64,000 nt of DNA. Source: Gracilaria domingensis (lineage: Eukaryota > Rhodophyta > Florideophyceae > Gracilariales > Gracilariaceae). A model generated the notes under the pieces. That model saw nothing but the letters and a program-made list of their open reading frames with translations. It made no database searches and was not told the origin of the DNA. Positions within the stretch are counted from its first letter, which is position 1, and every line of letters begins with the position of its first letter. Below are positions 37,948 to 48,734 of the stretch, one piece after another. The stretch spans positions 106,313 through 170,312 of the forward strand of contig VCMS01000142.1 in NCBI GenBank assembly GCA_022539475.1, given 5' to 3'. The translations under genes were made by a program, and so were the position numbers.

Positions 37948-38986
37948 ATGGGAGATTCAGACAAAGTTTTGGTACCCCTGCTCTTTCTTTCCCAAATGAA
38001 CCAAACCGCTGTACACACTCAAACTTTGATTCAGCAAGGATCCATGTTGAACTCCGAAATTAATTATAACAACTCAAACGACGCTTTCCCGGAGTTTGAA
38101 GACCACCCTGGACGTGATAACCCTGTAGCAGGTACAAAAGCACTTTATTGCAAGCGGGACGTTTTTGAGGTCTACGAGAACATACGCAACAAAGATCCAG
38201 ACGTTTGTCTCTTTGAAAAGACTGTCCACATGAGTAGAGAACTTTTTGATGCGCTACATTCAATTGTTGAAGAGAGACTAGAAGCGGCTATGGATGTTCG
38301 TGATGAGTATGTAAGACAAACTCGTACAGCACAACGACGACGGTTGGGAACGGAGGAGATGCTGTTTATGTTCTTGGATATACTGGGTGGATCAAATGAA
38401 GGAGGTATAGGTGTAGAGCGCGTCGGCTACAGGTATGGTTTCTCTAGCGGTACTGTCTCAAACTATTTTAGACACGCCCTTTTTGCCGTGTACCGATCTC
38501 TTGACGCCTTGGAATCGAACCTAATTCAATGGCATGATGAGAACGAAAGGGCTGGAATGGAGGGACTTATAATCGGATTTCCGAAATGTGTTTTCTTTGT
38601 GGATGGCAGTAAGAATCGCCGGTGGAGACCAGGAGATAGGAGCGAACAGGAAAGAGCGTACGACGGGTACAAGAAAGGGCATAGATAGTCTATTCTTGTT
38701 TATTGTGACCTATTCGGTCGCTTTATAAGGCTAGAAATTACTGACAACGGAGCTGAGAGTGATAGAAATTTGTATACGTCGTCCGAAGTGTACCGAAACC
38801 ACGCGCTCTACTTGTCTCCGGAGCAGCATGGCATGGCGGATATGGGTTTTGCCGGTAGTGGTGCACTTGTAGTACCCTACAAGCGAAACGAAAGCACGAG
38901 CTGGATGTACCGAACACTCTACAATTGTTTCATAAGGAAACAAAGAATGGTGAACGAGTGGGGAATTGGTTTCATAAACAACAGAT
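37948..38986 (+). pseudogene. PIF/Harbinger-type (DDE_4) transposase, nonsense mutation and split by an LTR element
   Basis: ATG 37948 opens 246 codons up to TAG 38686-38688; the same frame then continues without further stops to 38986. The protein has the PIF/Harbinger order: helix-turn-helix-like RYGFSSGTVSNYFRHALFAV, catalytic Asp in CVFFVDGSKNRRWRPGD, second Asp in TDNGAESDRNLY, and the Glu in RMVNEWGIGFINNR. The frame ends exactly where element 2 begins with TGTGGTGCAAAA; the remaining C-terminus should lie beyond the right edge of the window. The usual Myb/SANT companion gene of Harbinger elements is not seen. The copy is dead as it stands. Confidence 0.85.
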
Positions 38987-39111
38987 TGTGGTGCAAAACC
39001 CTCGACGGGAAACAACAAACCGCGTCGCGGACGAGCACCTCAGGGTGTTCAGGCCCTGCTCCCTGTGAAGGGCAGTCGAGCGGCAGAACCCTCCGATAGG
39101 GCCAACACGAG
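38987..39111 (-). repeat. Element 2 3' LTR, left part
   Basis: It begins TGTGGTGCAAAACC directly after the Harbinger frame and is cut by element 1 after ACGAG. Its counterpart is at 50112-50842; the two pieces together make about 856 bp. Confidence 0.75.
39107..39111 (+). other. Target-site duplication, left copy (ACGAG)
   Basis: ACGAG abuts the left end of element 1; the identical ACGAG follows its right end at 50107-50111. A 5-bp duplication is normal for Ty3/gypsy integrases. Confidence 0.95.
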
Positions 39112-39652
39112 TGTCGTATAGCACGATCTGGCTGACCGCACGGACGGAGTGGATTGAGAGGAGTGCCGTGTCGTACGTGTCGGGCTGGCCCGAGCGGATA
39201 GTTGTACGCGTGATTGTCCCCGCATCGGATATCGGTCCCAAACGTACGTAGGACACGTGTGCCGGTCGGACGGTGACAGGCGTAATATAGTACTGTAAGT
39301 TGCTACCTAGAGGCTGCACAGAGGCGGGTTTACCCGATATTTAGGTAGACCCCAACCTCGCCATGACCTCACGTTGTAAACACCAAGCACCCTTTGCCGT
39401 ACGTCTTGCTCGTCAAGTAGCGCTACCGACAGGCCGTTAAGCTAAGTACTACAAGGTTTATTAGGCCGTTCGTACCCTTTTGCACGCTCCTGAACGTGCT
39501 TGGTGATACCAACCGCCCACTCTCCCCGCTGACCGCCCGGTGCTTCCTCCTTACTCCCCGTACGGATTCATTACAGTCGCTCCCTCGAGCCGCAGCTAAC
39601 TCCGTCGCCTCAAGACCGCTTCGGGTTTTCTCCCGATACGTACTATATCACA
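39112..39652 (+). repeat. Element 1 5' LTR (541 bp)
   Basis: It starts TGTCGTATAG and ends CTATATCACA (imperfect terminal inverted repeat with TG...CA). It contains four CGTACG words. Confidence 0.95.
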
Positions 39653-39653
39653 C

Positions 39654-39671
39654 TGGTCTCCCGACCTAGAA
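39654..39671 (+). other. Candidate primer binding site of element 1
   Basis: TGGTCTCCCGACCTAGAA begins one base after the 5' LTR. TGG would pair with the CCA end of a tRNA; which tRNA cannot be decided here. Confidence 0.6.
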
Positions 39672-39727
39672 GTGGAATTCGAGACCGCACGGAGTTTACA
39701 GCACCGAATTGGAAACGATACTCGAAG

Positions 39728-41926
39728 ATGAGCTCGAACGTCCCACACGGAGATCAAGGAGAACGGCAGGTCGCAGAAGACAATGCTGAGTCCACTTTGG
39801 CCGCCCCTCGCGCCGCTTCGGACCATGCCTCGGTAGGCCGCCGGAGCACCCGAAGTACCGCGACGGCCTACGTGACCCCCTCAGAAGAGCCCGAACGGGT
39901 AATCCGTGAAGGCAACTTGCAAACCAAATCGGACCGAAGGAAGAAAGAGAGGAGTAAGAACTCCGGGCCCCCTTTGAGAACTGAGATTGTACCACCTGGG
40001 ACGGCGGCACTCCCGCCTATACCTCAGACCGGACGGAGACCACCCCACGAACTATGGGCCGAAATAGCCCCGTACGCCCTGGAGGGACTTCGCACGGAGA
40101 TCGAGGTTCATGTACCCATGGCGGTCGAATTATATCTCAAGGACCGTATCCCGGAATTGATGCGTCGTGACATCACACCGATCATACCCCGCATCGTGAA
40201 CGATGCGCTGGGATCCAGACGTACCGAAAGCGGAATGCAAGAGAATCTGAGTAACACCTTGGCCGCTTTGGTAGCTAAGCTACCACCCCAACCCCCAAAG
40301 TTTGACACTGACCAAACGGACAACGCACCTAGTCGCGGTGAGAGACAGGGACCGGAAATGGAGAAGGATCCGCAGAGGGATCCGACCGGTGTCTATCTCC
40401 CACCAGTACCCCCTCAGGCTGACCCGGACGGAAGCTCGAGCGATTCCTCCGACGACGGGAGGAATCACCGCAAACGAGGCGGTAAACCGGGCAAGCATTC
40501 CGATTCGGACAGTTCCGTACGTAGACGGAAGAATCGTCGCCGCCGCAGAGGGCGACGACATTCAGATACTGACTCCGCGTCCTCGCGCTCATCATCAGAG
40601 GATGAGCAGACCGACTCGGATGACTCTGGGGACTCTCAAAGCCCCCGAAGAAAGCGCAAGTCCGAACGGCGACGTTCCCGATCGGACAAGTTGACGCTTA
40701 AGCGCCTCCGACCTCTGAACGTCAAGTTCACCAAGGTTGTGGACTACCGTACGTACCGGCTCATTCGGCGCAGCCATAAGTACGACTCGAAGGTAGCACG
40801 CAAGATCGCGCGCTATCAAAAGAAATTGAACGTCCAGATGAAAGGACATTCATTTTCCGGAACGGATCCCATCTCCGTTCTCAATTTCTTGCAGCGGTTC
40901 AAAACCGCTTGCAACCATAACGGACTGACAGAAGGAGCGGCACTGTGGTGCTTCCAGTTCTACCTAACCGGGCCCGCACACGCTCTGGTCCAATCCCGCC
41001 TCATCGGTGAGTCGGGAGCGGTCGACAGGCCTCGCGATGAAGCGCTCCATACGTACGAAGAGGTGGTAAATTTCTTACTGACCACCTACGCCACGGATGA
41101 AGTCATCGCCACGGCGTCCGCAGAGGTGACGTTTTACACCCAGTCGTCAGGGATGTCCGAAACGGAATTCGCCCAGAAGCTCTGGACGAAAGCCCTCCGC
41201 TGTGGTAACGTATACACCGATCGGGACTTGAAGGGCTTATTTGTCGAAGGACTTTTGCCCGCCATACGGTCAAAGGTGCGGAATCACCTCACCACCCATC
41301 CCAGTATCGGATACGACGCGCTTGCCCGTTATGCGGAATCGTACGGCGATACTCACCGCGCCTCACGCCGCCAGTCCGTTCGGGTGGACACGCAGACTAC
41401 GTCTGCTCGGCCTCGTGCCACTTGTACGATAAGGAAGGTGCACCAGGTCGAGTCCCCCTCGGCCTCGACGTATTCCCTGTCGGATGACGACGGCGAAGAT
41501 GTCCTCATCGTTTCCCAGGGGTCTTCCATGCCGTCACCACCCACCACACCAAGTGCAACCACCCCAGCGACTTCCGCACGGTCATTCCCCAGTACGCCCG
41601 GCCAAAGATCGAGCAACCCCCCTGGCGCGGTGTCAAGGGACCGTCCGTGCAGGATTTGCCTCTCGCGAGAGCCGAACTGCTGTCAACTTCTCCCACCGGA
41701 CGTTAAAGCTAAACTCCTCGCAATCCGCGAGCAAAACTACCAACGCCGGCGCGACGAAGGGTACTACGGCACCGGCATATCCACACGGAGAAACACGCCA
41801 CCGCCATCCAATATCGGTTTCCGTAATATTGGCCCGACTCGTACCTCTTACGCCCAGCCTCGGCAGGCAGCCATGCTGGTGGAAGAGACCGTTTCGGAAC
41901 AGGAAAACGAGCCGGAGGATGCGTAG
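39728..41926 (+). CDS. gag: Gag-like protein of element 1
   Basis: 732 residues from ATG 39728 to TAG. The N-terminal third is charged and disordered. An Arg/Ser-Asp-rich region (about 235-325, RRKNRRRRRGRRHSDTDS) could bind nucleic acid. A retrotransposon Gag (capsid) domain lies at about 372-560 (FSGTDPISVLNFLQRFKTAC, FAQKLWTKALRCGNVYTD). There is no standard CCHC zinc knuckle; only a Cys cluster CRICLSREPNCCQ near residue 640. Pol follows in another frame. Confidence 0.9.
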   Translation: MSSNVPHGDQGERQVAEDNAESTLAAPRAASDHASVGRRSTRSTATAYVTPSEEPERVIREGNLQTKSDRRKKERSKNSGPPLRTEIVPPGTAALPPIPQTGRRPPHELWAEIAPYALEGLRTEIEVHVPMAVELYLKDRIPELMRRDITPIIPRIVNDALGSRRTESGMQENLSNTLAALVAKLPPQPPKFDTDQTDNAPSRGERQGPEMEKDPQRDPTGVYLPPVPPQADPDGSSSDSSDDGRNHRKRGGKPGKHSDSDSSVRRRKNRRRRRGRRHSDTDSASSRSSSEDEQTDSDDSGDSQSPRRKRKSERRRSRSDKLTLKRLRPLNVKFTKVVDYRTYRLIRRSHKYDSKVARKIARYQKKLNVQMKGHSFSGTDPISVLNFLQRFKTACNHNGLTEGAALWCFQFYLTGPAHALVQSRLIGESGAVDRPRDEALHTYEEVVNFLLTTYATDEVIATASAEVTFYTQSSGMSETEFAQKLWTKALRCGNVYTDRDLKGLFVEGLLPAIRSKVRNHLTTHPSIGYDALARYAESYGDTHRASRRQSVRVDTQTTSARPRATCTIRKVHQVESPSASTYSLSDDDGEDVLIVSQGSSMPSPPTTPSATTPATSARSFPSTPGQRSSNPPGAVSRDRPCRICLSREPNCCQLLPPDVKAKLLAIREQNYQRRRDEGYYGTGISTRRNTPPPSNIGFRNIGPTRTSYAQPRQAAMLVEETVSEQENEPEDA

Positions 41927-41943
41927 GGGCGTCGTCTCCTCCG

Positions 41944-44900
41944 ATGCCGGATAGCCTCGCCACACCGGGCGACAAGCCCAAACCAACCAGTGCGGACAGT
42001 CAAGAACTGACTCTCGACACCCCAGAACGTATGGACGACACTGTTTTATTCGCGAGTGCAAATTACAAAGTTCACCTTTCCGTGGGCCTCACATCTACCC
42101 TAATGTATCCGCTCACGGGTGTTCTAGATACCGGAGCCGGTCCTTGTCTGATCCACGAGCGGCACCTTCCACCGCGATGGCAATCTCGTCTCCGAACGGA
42201 CGTAAAGCCACGCATTACGGACGCTTCACGCAACCGTATGGAGGTCGTGGGTGTTCTCCCGCTTGCTGTCCGCATTGGAGACCTTCACGTACGAGTACAT
42301 TTCCTTGTGGTATCGAACCTCGCCACAAGCGTCCTACTCGGCACGTCCTTTATCGATCGATACGTATTGGGAATCTTACCCCCAAAACGGACGATCCTCC
42401 TGCGCCATTCACGGCCTGTCTCGATATTGTCCCACGCGTACGGTCCCCACACGCCCACGTCCGTACGGAAATACCCAGTCCAACCGGAGCGGAATGTGCC
42501 CTCTAACAAGATACACGTCGCCCGACCTGTTACGTTACCCCCCATGTCCGAAACCAGGGTACAAGTAACAACCAAGGCGTCCGGTCTGGTATTTCTACAA
42601 TCACACCACCGCACGGGCAGTTCGTTAGAGCTAACACTGCTCGCGAACGGCGTCATGGATCTACGTCCGGACGTTCCCTTCTTCGTTCAAGTTGCTAACG
42701 TCTCGGACCGACCGGTGCACCTCCACAAACGTACCGTCATCGGTCTCGCCCTCCCGTCCCCTATAGCACTAATCAACCCCCTTCACCCAGCTAGGCCGCG
42801 GAGCGACGACTCTCAGGAGGGGGAGGATACCGCTTTAGAAGATACCGCTTTGGACCAACCTCCACGGCGTTCTGACCAGCCCGATTGGCCCCAACGCGTT
42901 CAAATCAGCCCCGAGTATGAGAAAGAACGCGACACAGTCATTGAACTCCTCCGACTGTTCAAGGACATGTGGGATGGCCATTTAGGCAAGATCTCCGCCG
43001 CAAAGCATCGGATACAGCTGGAACCCGGCACCAAGCCGATATTCCAGATGCCTTACCGTGCAGGACCCGCCCGACGGGAACTTGAACGTAAGGAGATAAC
43101 CCAACAGCTGGCAGCAGGGGTGATAGAACCATCGTCCGCAGAATGGGCCAGTCCGGTCGTCTTTGCACAGAAGAAAGATGGAAGCCTACGTTTTTGCGTC
43201 GACTACCGCCGTTTAAATGCCGTGACCGTACGGGATACATACCCTCTGCCAAGAATGGACGAGTGCATAGACTCGTTAGGAGACGCACGGATATTCTCCA
43301 CACTGGACGCCAATAGCGGATACTGGCAGACCGAAGTGGACGAAGCCGACCGGGACAAGACAGCCTTCACGTCCCACATGGGCCTCTACCGCTACGTACG
43401 GATGCCTTTTGGACTCAAGAACGCCCCGGCTACGTTCCAGAGGGCTCTGGACATCATCCTATCACGTGTTAAGTGGCAGTACGCACTGGTTTACCTGGAT
43501 GACGTGATCATCTACTCCAGAACGATAGAAGAACACTACGAACACGTACGGACAATCCTCGACATGCTACGTTCCGCAGGAATTACCCTACGACTGGACA
43601 AATGTCATTTCTTTAGTGGAACGGTCGACTACCTCGCCCATATCATCCGTCCGGGCAAGCTACAGGTGTCTACGAAGACGCAGGAGGCCATCAAGCAGGC
43701 GAAGCCGCCCACTACGCAAACGGAACTCCGCTCGTTCCTGGGTCTTTGCAACGTCTTCCGCCGGTTCGTACAGAACTTCGCACGGATAGCGGCTCCCCTG
43801 AATCAGAAACTGGAAAAGGGGCAGCCTACTAGCTTCGAAACCCTGACCGATACGGAATACGAGGCATTCGACGAACTTCGCCAACGCCTGGTACGGCCCC
43901 CGATACTGGCTATCCCGAAACAAGGATATCCATACGTACTGGACACCGACGCGTGTGACCGTCAGGTTGGCTGTGCCCTCCTCCAGAGGCAACCCGATGG
44001 GGACCTTCTCCCAATCGGATACTGGAGCCGCTCGCTAACCAAGACCGAGCGAAAGTATTCAACGACCGAACGGGAATGCCTCGCTGTAGTATGGGCTATC
44101 CTGCACCTCCGACCGTATTTGGAAGGACAGAAGTTCACTGTTCGCACGGATCACCACTCGTTGAGGTGGATACTGAACCTAGCGGACGCCTCAGGGCGAC
44201 TCGCACGGTGGCGCCTACGCCTGATGGAGTACGACTTCGACGTCATTCACCGACCGGGTATCAAACACCGAGCGGCAGATGCACTCTCACGAATCCAAAC
44301 GGACGGAGAGGACACTTCACCGCTAGACGACGAGGTCCCCTGTTTCCTCATCGACGACCGTCCGGACGACGGCCTCGTTATAACCAACATCACCGTAGAC
44401 GGACAAGAATATACGAACGTCTGCATAGATTGGCCAAGACCCGAACGGGAATCACCAGGAATACCGGAAGTGCTGGCACTGCCCACGGAAGAAACCGAAA
44501 TCGTACCCATCACGCTCGAGGAACTCGTACGAGCTCAGGCGCAGGACCCTTTCTGCCAATCCGTACGGAGAGATGTCGGCAACGGGGTTACCTTGTTCGA
44601 TGTCGACCGAAACGGAGTACTCATACGACGCTCACGCTTGGACGGCGCCCTACAGAAGGTGGTCCCCGAGTCCCTGCAGGCACGCGTTCTTTACCTGGCG
44701 CACTATCCCCGCTTGGTCGGACACCCTGGTGCCACCAGAATGTACGAAACACTACGGAGGGACTTCTATTGGCCCCACATGGCCAACGACGTCTTCCAGA
44801 CCGTACGGGATTGTCGGTCATGCCCAGCCGTCAAAGGAACCCGTTATCGGTCCCAGAAGCTGCTGAAGCTCTTCCCAGCAGCTGGTCCGCTCGAGTTTAT

Positions 44901-46131
44901 TGCCATGGACATAGTGGGACCCTTTACCAGATCCCTTAACGGATGCCAGTATATCCTGGTAATGACCGATCGGTTTAGCAAGCTCTCGCGAGCCATACCG
45001 CTGCGGTCAACCACCGCCCCATTGGTAGCCAAAACGTTCTTGGAACATTGGGTTTACCCGTACGGCATCCCGAACTGCCTACTAACCGACAACGGACCGC
45101 AGTTCACGTCGAAGTTTTTCGAGGCCGTCTGCTCCGCACTGGGCACGAAGCACGTTTCGACCACTACGTATCACCCCCAGACAAACGGGCAGGCCGAACG
45201 GTTCAACAAGACGCTGGTGGAGCGCCTCCGCCACTACGTAGCAGACCACCAAAGGACGTGGCACGCATATGTCCAACCCCTTACGTACGGATATAACCTC
45301 CAGGTCCATAGGTCCATCGGAACCACCCCGTTCGCGGTCGCACTAACGAGGACACCCCCCAGCGTCCTCATCGACGAACCCAGTACGTCCTTGGACCCTG
45401 CAACACCGACTCAGCCGTCCGCAGCCCAGTTGAAGCGATACACACTCAAACTCCTACAGGCGACGCTTCAGACCGCGCGGACAAAGCTGACACGCGCACA
45501 GCAGCGCTACAAGGACGACTTCGATAGGACCGTCCGGTTTCGCCCTACGTTCGCGGAAGGCGAGGAAGTGTACATTGACCGACCCAATTACAAAAGCACG
45601 GAAGAGGACCTAACGGAACAGGAACGAACTCTTCGGAAACTACTGCCGAAGACCACCGGTCCGTTCAAGGTCAAAGCCACAACGGACACTACCGTTACTA
45701 TCGATGAAAACGGTATCGAACACACCGTCTCCATTGATCGCGTCACACGCGCCCCGTCCGCACGGCCTACGAGTAGCCCCGTTACCACCGAACGTACACG
45801 GGAGGAACCCGTCGCTGACCCGGAGGGACCATTCGCGGACGACGTCGTCGACCGCGACGATTTACCGCCACCCGATACGGTTCCTTGCGTCGTGGAACGC
45901 GTCGTAGCGCACCGCGATAGGCCGGACGGAGTCCAATACCGCGTACGCTGGTACGGCTACACCGCCGAATCCGACACCTACGAACCCCCTTCCAACATCC
46001 CGCAGCACTTTGTCGCACGATACTGGCGTCGCCGAAGTCGTACGACATCGGCAACACCCTTAAGGAGGGGGAGAGAAGCAGACGGAAGTCCGTCGGCCGG
46101 ACAAAACGCCACCTACTCCCCAAGCACGTGA
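41944..46131 (+). CDS. pol: Pol polyprotein of element 1 with chromodomain
   Basis: 1395 residues, uninterrupted, from ATG 41944 to TGA. In order: aspartic protease (DTG at 62-64), reverse transcriptase (YPLPRMDECIDSLGDARIFS, active site YLDD at 517-520), RNase H (YVLDTDACDRQVGCALL, TDHHSLRWIL), integrase with HHCC zinc domain (from about 920) and DDE core (FIAMDIVGPF, LLTDNGPQFTSKFF, HPQTNGQAERFNKTL), and a chromodomain (about 1312-1365, YRVRWYGYTAESDTYEP), which places it among chromoviruses. The frame is -1 relative to gag, and the pol frame is open for at least about 48 nt upstream of its ATG, across the gag stop. Either -1 frameshifting or reinitiation is possible; no canonical slippery heptamer is seen. 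It appears intact. Confidence 0.96.
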   Translation: MPDSLATPGDKPKPTSADSQELTLDTPERMDDTVLFASANYKVHLSVGLTSTLMYPLTGVLDTGAGPCLIHERHLPPRWQSRLRTDVKPRITDASRNRMEVVGVLPLAVRIGDLHVRVHFLVVSNLATSVLLGTSFIDRYVLGILPPKRTILLRHSRPVSILSHAYGPHTPTSVRKYPVQPERNVPSNKIHVARPVTLPPMSETRVQVTTKASGLVFLQSHHRTGSSLELTLLANGVMDLRPDVPFFVQVANVSDRPVHLHKRTVIGLALPSPIALINPLHPARPRSDDSQEGEDTALEDTALDQPPRRSDQPDWPQRVQISPEYEKERDTVIELLRLFKDMWDGHLGKISAAKHRIQLEPGTKPIFQMPYRAGPARRELERKEITQQLAAGVIEPSSAEWASPVVFAQKKDGSLRFCVDYRRLNAVTVRDTYPLPRMDECIDSLGDARIFSTLDANSGYWQTEVDEADRDKTAFTSHMGLYRYVRMPFGLKNAPATFQRALDIILSRVKWQYALVYLDDVIIYSRTIEEHYEHVRTILDMLRSAGITLRLDKCHFFSGTVDYLAHIIRPGKLQVSTKTQEAIKQAKPPTTQTELRSFLGLCNVFRRFVQNFARIAAPLNQKLEKGQPTSFETLTDTEYEAFDELRQRLVRPPILAIPKQGYPYVLDTDACDRQVGCALLQRQPDGDLLPIGYWSRSLTKTERKYSTTERECLAVVWAILHLRPYLEGQKFTVRTDHHSLRWILNLADASGRLARWRLRLMEYDFDVIHRPGIKHRAADALSRIQTDGEDTSPLDDEVPCFLIDDRPDDGLVITNITVDGQEYTNVCIDWPRPERESPGIPEVLALPTEETEIVPITLEELVRAQAQDPFCQSVRRDVGNGVTLFDVDRNGVLIRRSRLDGALQKVVPESLQARVLYLAHYPRLVGHPGATRMYETLRRDFYWPHMANDVFQTVRDCRSCPAVKGTRYRSQKLLKLFPAAGPLEFIAMDIVGPFTRSLNGCQYILVMTDRFSKLSRAIPLRSTTAPLVAKTFLEHWVYPYGIPNCLLTDNGPQFTSKFFEAVCSALGTKHVSTTTYHPQTNGQAERFNKTLVERLRHYVADHQRTWHAYVQPLTYGYNLQVHRSIGTTPFAVALTRTPPSVLIDEPSTSLDPATPTQPSAAQLKRYTLKLLQATLQTARTKLTRAQQRYKDDFDRTVRFRPTFAEGEEVYIDRPNYKSTEEDLTEQERTLRKLLPKTTGPFKVKATTDTTVTIDENGIEHTVSIDRVTRAPSARPTSSPVTTERTREEPVADPEGPFADDVVDRDDLPPPDTVPCVVERVVAHRDRPDGVQYRVRWYGYTAESDTYEPPSNIPQHFVARYWRRRSRTTSATPLRRGREADGSPSAGQNATYSPST

Positions 46132-46218
46132 CGGGCTCCAACCGACACGGATACGACCACTGACGCGCGACGGTTGGCCGGATATTCGCCCTAACCGTAC
46201 GCTCATTGGCTCACCCCC

Positions 46219-46224
46219 TTTATT
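46219..46224 (-). terminator. Putative AATAAA polyadenylation signal for ORFX1
   Basis: AATAAA read on the minus strand, about 130 bp past the ORFX1 stop codon and before it would run into the pol gene. Comparable to the AATAAA after ORFX3. Confidence 0.5.
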
Positions 46225-46356
46225 TTTTGATCTAGTGAAACGCCGCCTTTTCCGATATCGGCACTTTACGTCAACGGATTCAACCTGACGTACGCAAAGG
46301 AAGAATGCACAGAACAACACAAGTTTACTCAAGGACACGCACGACATTGGAACCGT

Positions 46357-48696
46357 CTACGCACCACCCGGTCCCTTCTTCTGGATACTCTTCACTGCCG
46401 GCAACGTCTTGGATACGCCACGACCACGGCCACGCGTACCACCACGACCACGCCCCCCACGAGGTGTCGGAATGCCCGAACGGTAGGCCGACGCCGAGCC
46501 CCCTCGGGAACTGACCGGCTGGAACGGACTTGAAGTACCCGGCCAAGGAGCGTTGGCTACCACGACCCTCACGGATGACTGCGGCTGACTAGGCGCGCTC
46601 GCCGCCGGAACGTCACTGGCAACCACGCCTGACGCACCCGCACCGGTACCTGGCGTCACCGGAGCAGGAGCGCTAGGAGCTTCCACACCGGACGCAACTT
46701 CCGCCATTGGGGTATCCCCGGGCTCCACGTCGTCACCAACTGCTACAGCACCGCCACCGGACGCTTGAGCGCCACCGTCCCCCGTCGCAGCGACACCTTC
46801 CGTACCGGCGACAGCCTCACCACCGTCTCCCCCAGCTCCTTCCGGACTCACCGGAGGTGCTGGAGGGTTCAGAGTGACCCCGTCAAACATGGACGCACGC
46901 GCCCGTCTCAGGTTCTGAACGATCTGGTTGACCTGATTCTCCACCGTGGCCTGGTCGTGCAACCCTTGATAGGTCTCACCGACCAACTCGTCCAACGTCG
47001 GAGCCTGCGTCTCCATAACCTGTCCGTCCGGCGCAGTACCCTCCCCGAAACCGGCCAGCATACCCTGCTCGTACGAACCGAGAACGCGCAGGCTGTGTTC
47101 GCGAAGGTAACCGAGTAGGTCCAACATGCCCTGAGCCTGCTCACGCAGGCACGCTTCGGAGTTCGCCGCGCGACGCACCCAAGTACGCGCAGCCGTCAGG
47201 GCGCCCGGCACGTCAGTCGGCTCCGGAATCCCACGCGGAACGCATACAGCCCGCAAGGCGTTGAGCAACGTCTGGAGGCGCTCGCCAGAGACTTCGACAC
47301 CCATTGCGTCCAATTGGCGGCCTGGGAGCCCGACCTGGACCTCTCGCTCCGTACGCACAGGTACCTTCACGATCTCCGGATCAGGCTCCGGCTCGGCCGC
47401 AGAGGATAACTGAGGCAGACCGGCTTGGACCCCGCTCTCACGCCTCGGCACTGGAGGAGCGGCTTCGAAGTCTTCTTCCATGTACCCATGCGGGAAGTAG
47501 TTCGGCCTATCCGCGAATGGCCAAGGCGGAAGCTGTCCCGTTGGCAATAGCACTCGGTCGATCGGCAACGCGCCCGTACCGGATGCGGGCATAGTAGGGA
47601 ACGAGTCCTCAAAGTAATCGTACCAGAGGAACCCCGGCGTCTGCGACCAGTCCGTCTCCAAAGAGTACTGAAGGAGCTTCTCACCGACCGCAGGGGGGTA
47701 AGAGGTCCCCCGCAGGATGTTCTGCAACCCCATTTCGGCCAAGATGCATACCAATTTGTACGGGAGAGGGAACAACCGTCCGTACTGCGGCGAATCGTCC
47801 GTGTTGTACAGGCGCTGATCGCCCGCACGGGTGAAGACTTCCACACCGTCGCTGGCCGCCTGGAGGAACGCCATGAAAGCGAAAACTGCCCACTCGGCGT
47901 ACAGGATCTGCAAGACCGCACGGCTCAACGCTCCTTGGGATAGCAGTTCCCGCGAATGGTATGCCACCACGGACGGCGTCGGTACGGAAAGGTTGCGTTC
48001 GACCTCCACAGACTTCCACGCCTCGGTCATACCGTAGTATACCGTCGTACGGTCGTTCTTCGCGACGTCGAAGTACTCGACGTTGTGCTAGGAGTAGAAG
48101 AAACGGTGTGAACCCCGGATGCGGGCTTCCGTCGCGGCGTTGCTCCCCCAATGCTCGCGGTCTAACCAGTACAGCTGGTCGTACGGCGGTTCGAACATCA
48201 CCAACGCGAGAGGGTTACCGTTTTCGGGCGGAAAGTTCGCGTCGGAATTGAGCCGGTGCATCAGGCTCTGAAGTCGGCGTTGATACTCGCGCTCCTCGGG
48301 GCACCTTAAGTACGGCATATCGGCTATCCCGAACGTCCTTTCGTCCGCACGACCGACGATTCCAGGAAGGTGATTCCAACGTGCCTGCCAAGCTTCCATT
48401 CGCGTACGCTTTTGGTTACGGCTCGCCACCTCACGTAATGGGAGCGAGACCGGAATGGCTGCGAAGCGACGCGCATCGAAGTACTCCGCATTGTCCTGAA
48501 TGTACTCGTTGACCGTGATCGGAACCTGCTTCGACCGACGCGGGGCCTGGCTCGTACGACGACTACGATGGTCGAAGTGCTGACCAGGAAGCGGCATAGA
48601 CCGAAACGGACCGCCGCCACCGGACACACTCGGTTGATTCGGATTACTCGCCATCGCAGACGGCGAGGCGGACGACTGGCTTGATTGCGAACCCAT
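46357..48696 (-). pseudogene. ORFX1: antisense extra gene of element 1, with one in-frame TAG
   Basis: It reads against gag-pol, between pol and the 3' LTR. From ATG 48696 (or 48654) a single frame runs to TAG 46357, interrupted only by TAG 48090-48088; in all 780 codons. The flanks of the internal stop (RFFYS|HNVEYF) align with the uninterrupted ORFX3 (TMFLFHNVEYW), so it is one gene. Shared blocks with ORFX3 are ADMPYLRC/SDLPFIRC, FEPPYDQLYWLDREHW, VPTPSVVAYHS, AEWAVFAFMAFLQA and MGLQNILRGTSY. The second half is Ala/Gly/Val/Pro-rich, ending in an Arg-Gly tail (RGGRGRGGTRGRGRG). No known family is recognised. The stop may be a mutation, read through, or removed by splicing (CTTCTACTCCTAG resembles a 3' splice site). 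Confidence 0.75.
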
Positions 48697-48728
48697 CGGG
48701 GGCAACGGATGACGGGTGGAAGGGAGCT

Positions 48729-48734
48729 CTTATA
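48729..48734 (-). promoter_or_regulatory. TATA-like box upstream of ORFX1
   Basis: TATAAG on the minus strand, about 33 nt before ATG 48696. Similar TATA words precede ORFX2 and ORFX3, suggesting an internal antisense promoter. Confidence 0.5.

Noticed and set aside
41881-41943. Canonical -1 slippery heptamer at the gag/pol junction of element 1
   Set aside because: GGAAAAC occurs but does not fit X XXY YYZ; frameshifting stays possible but unsupported.
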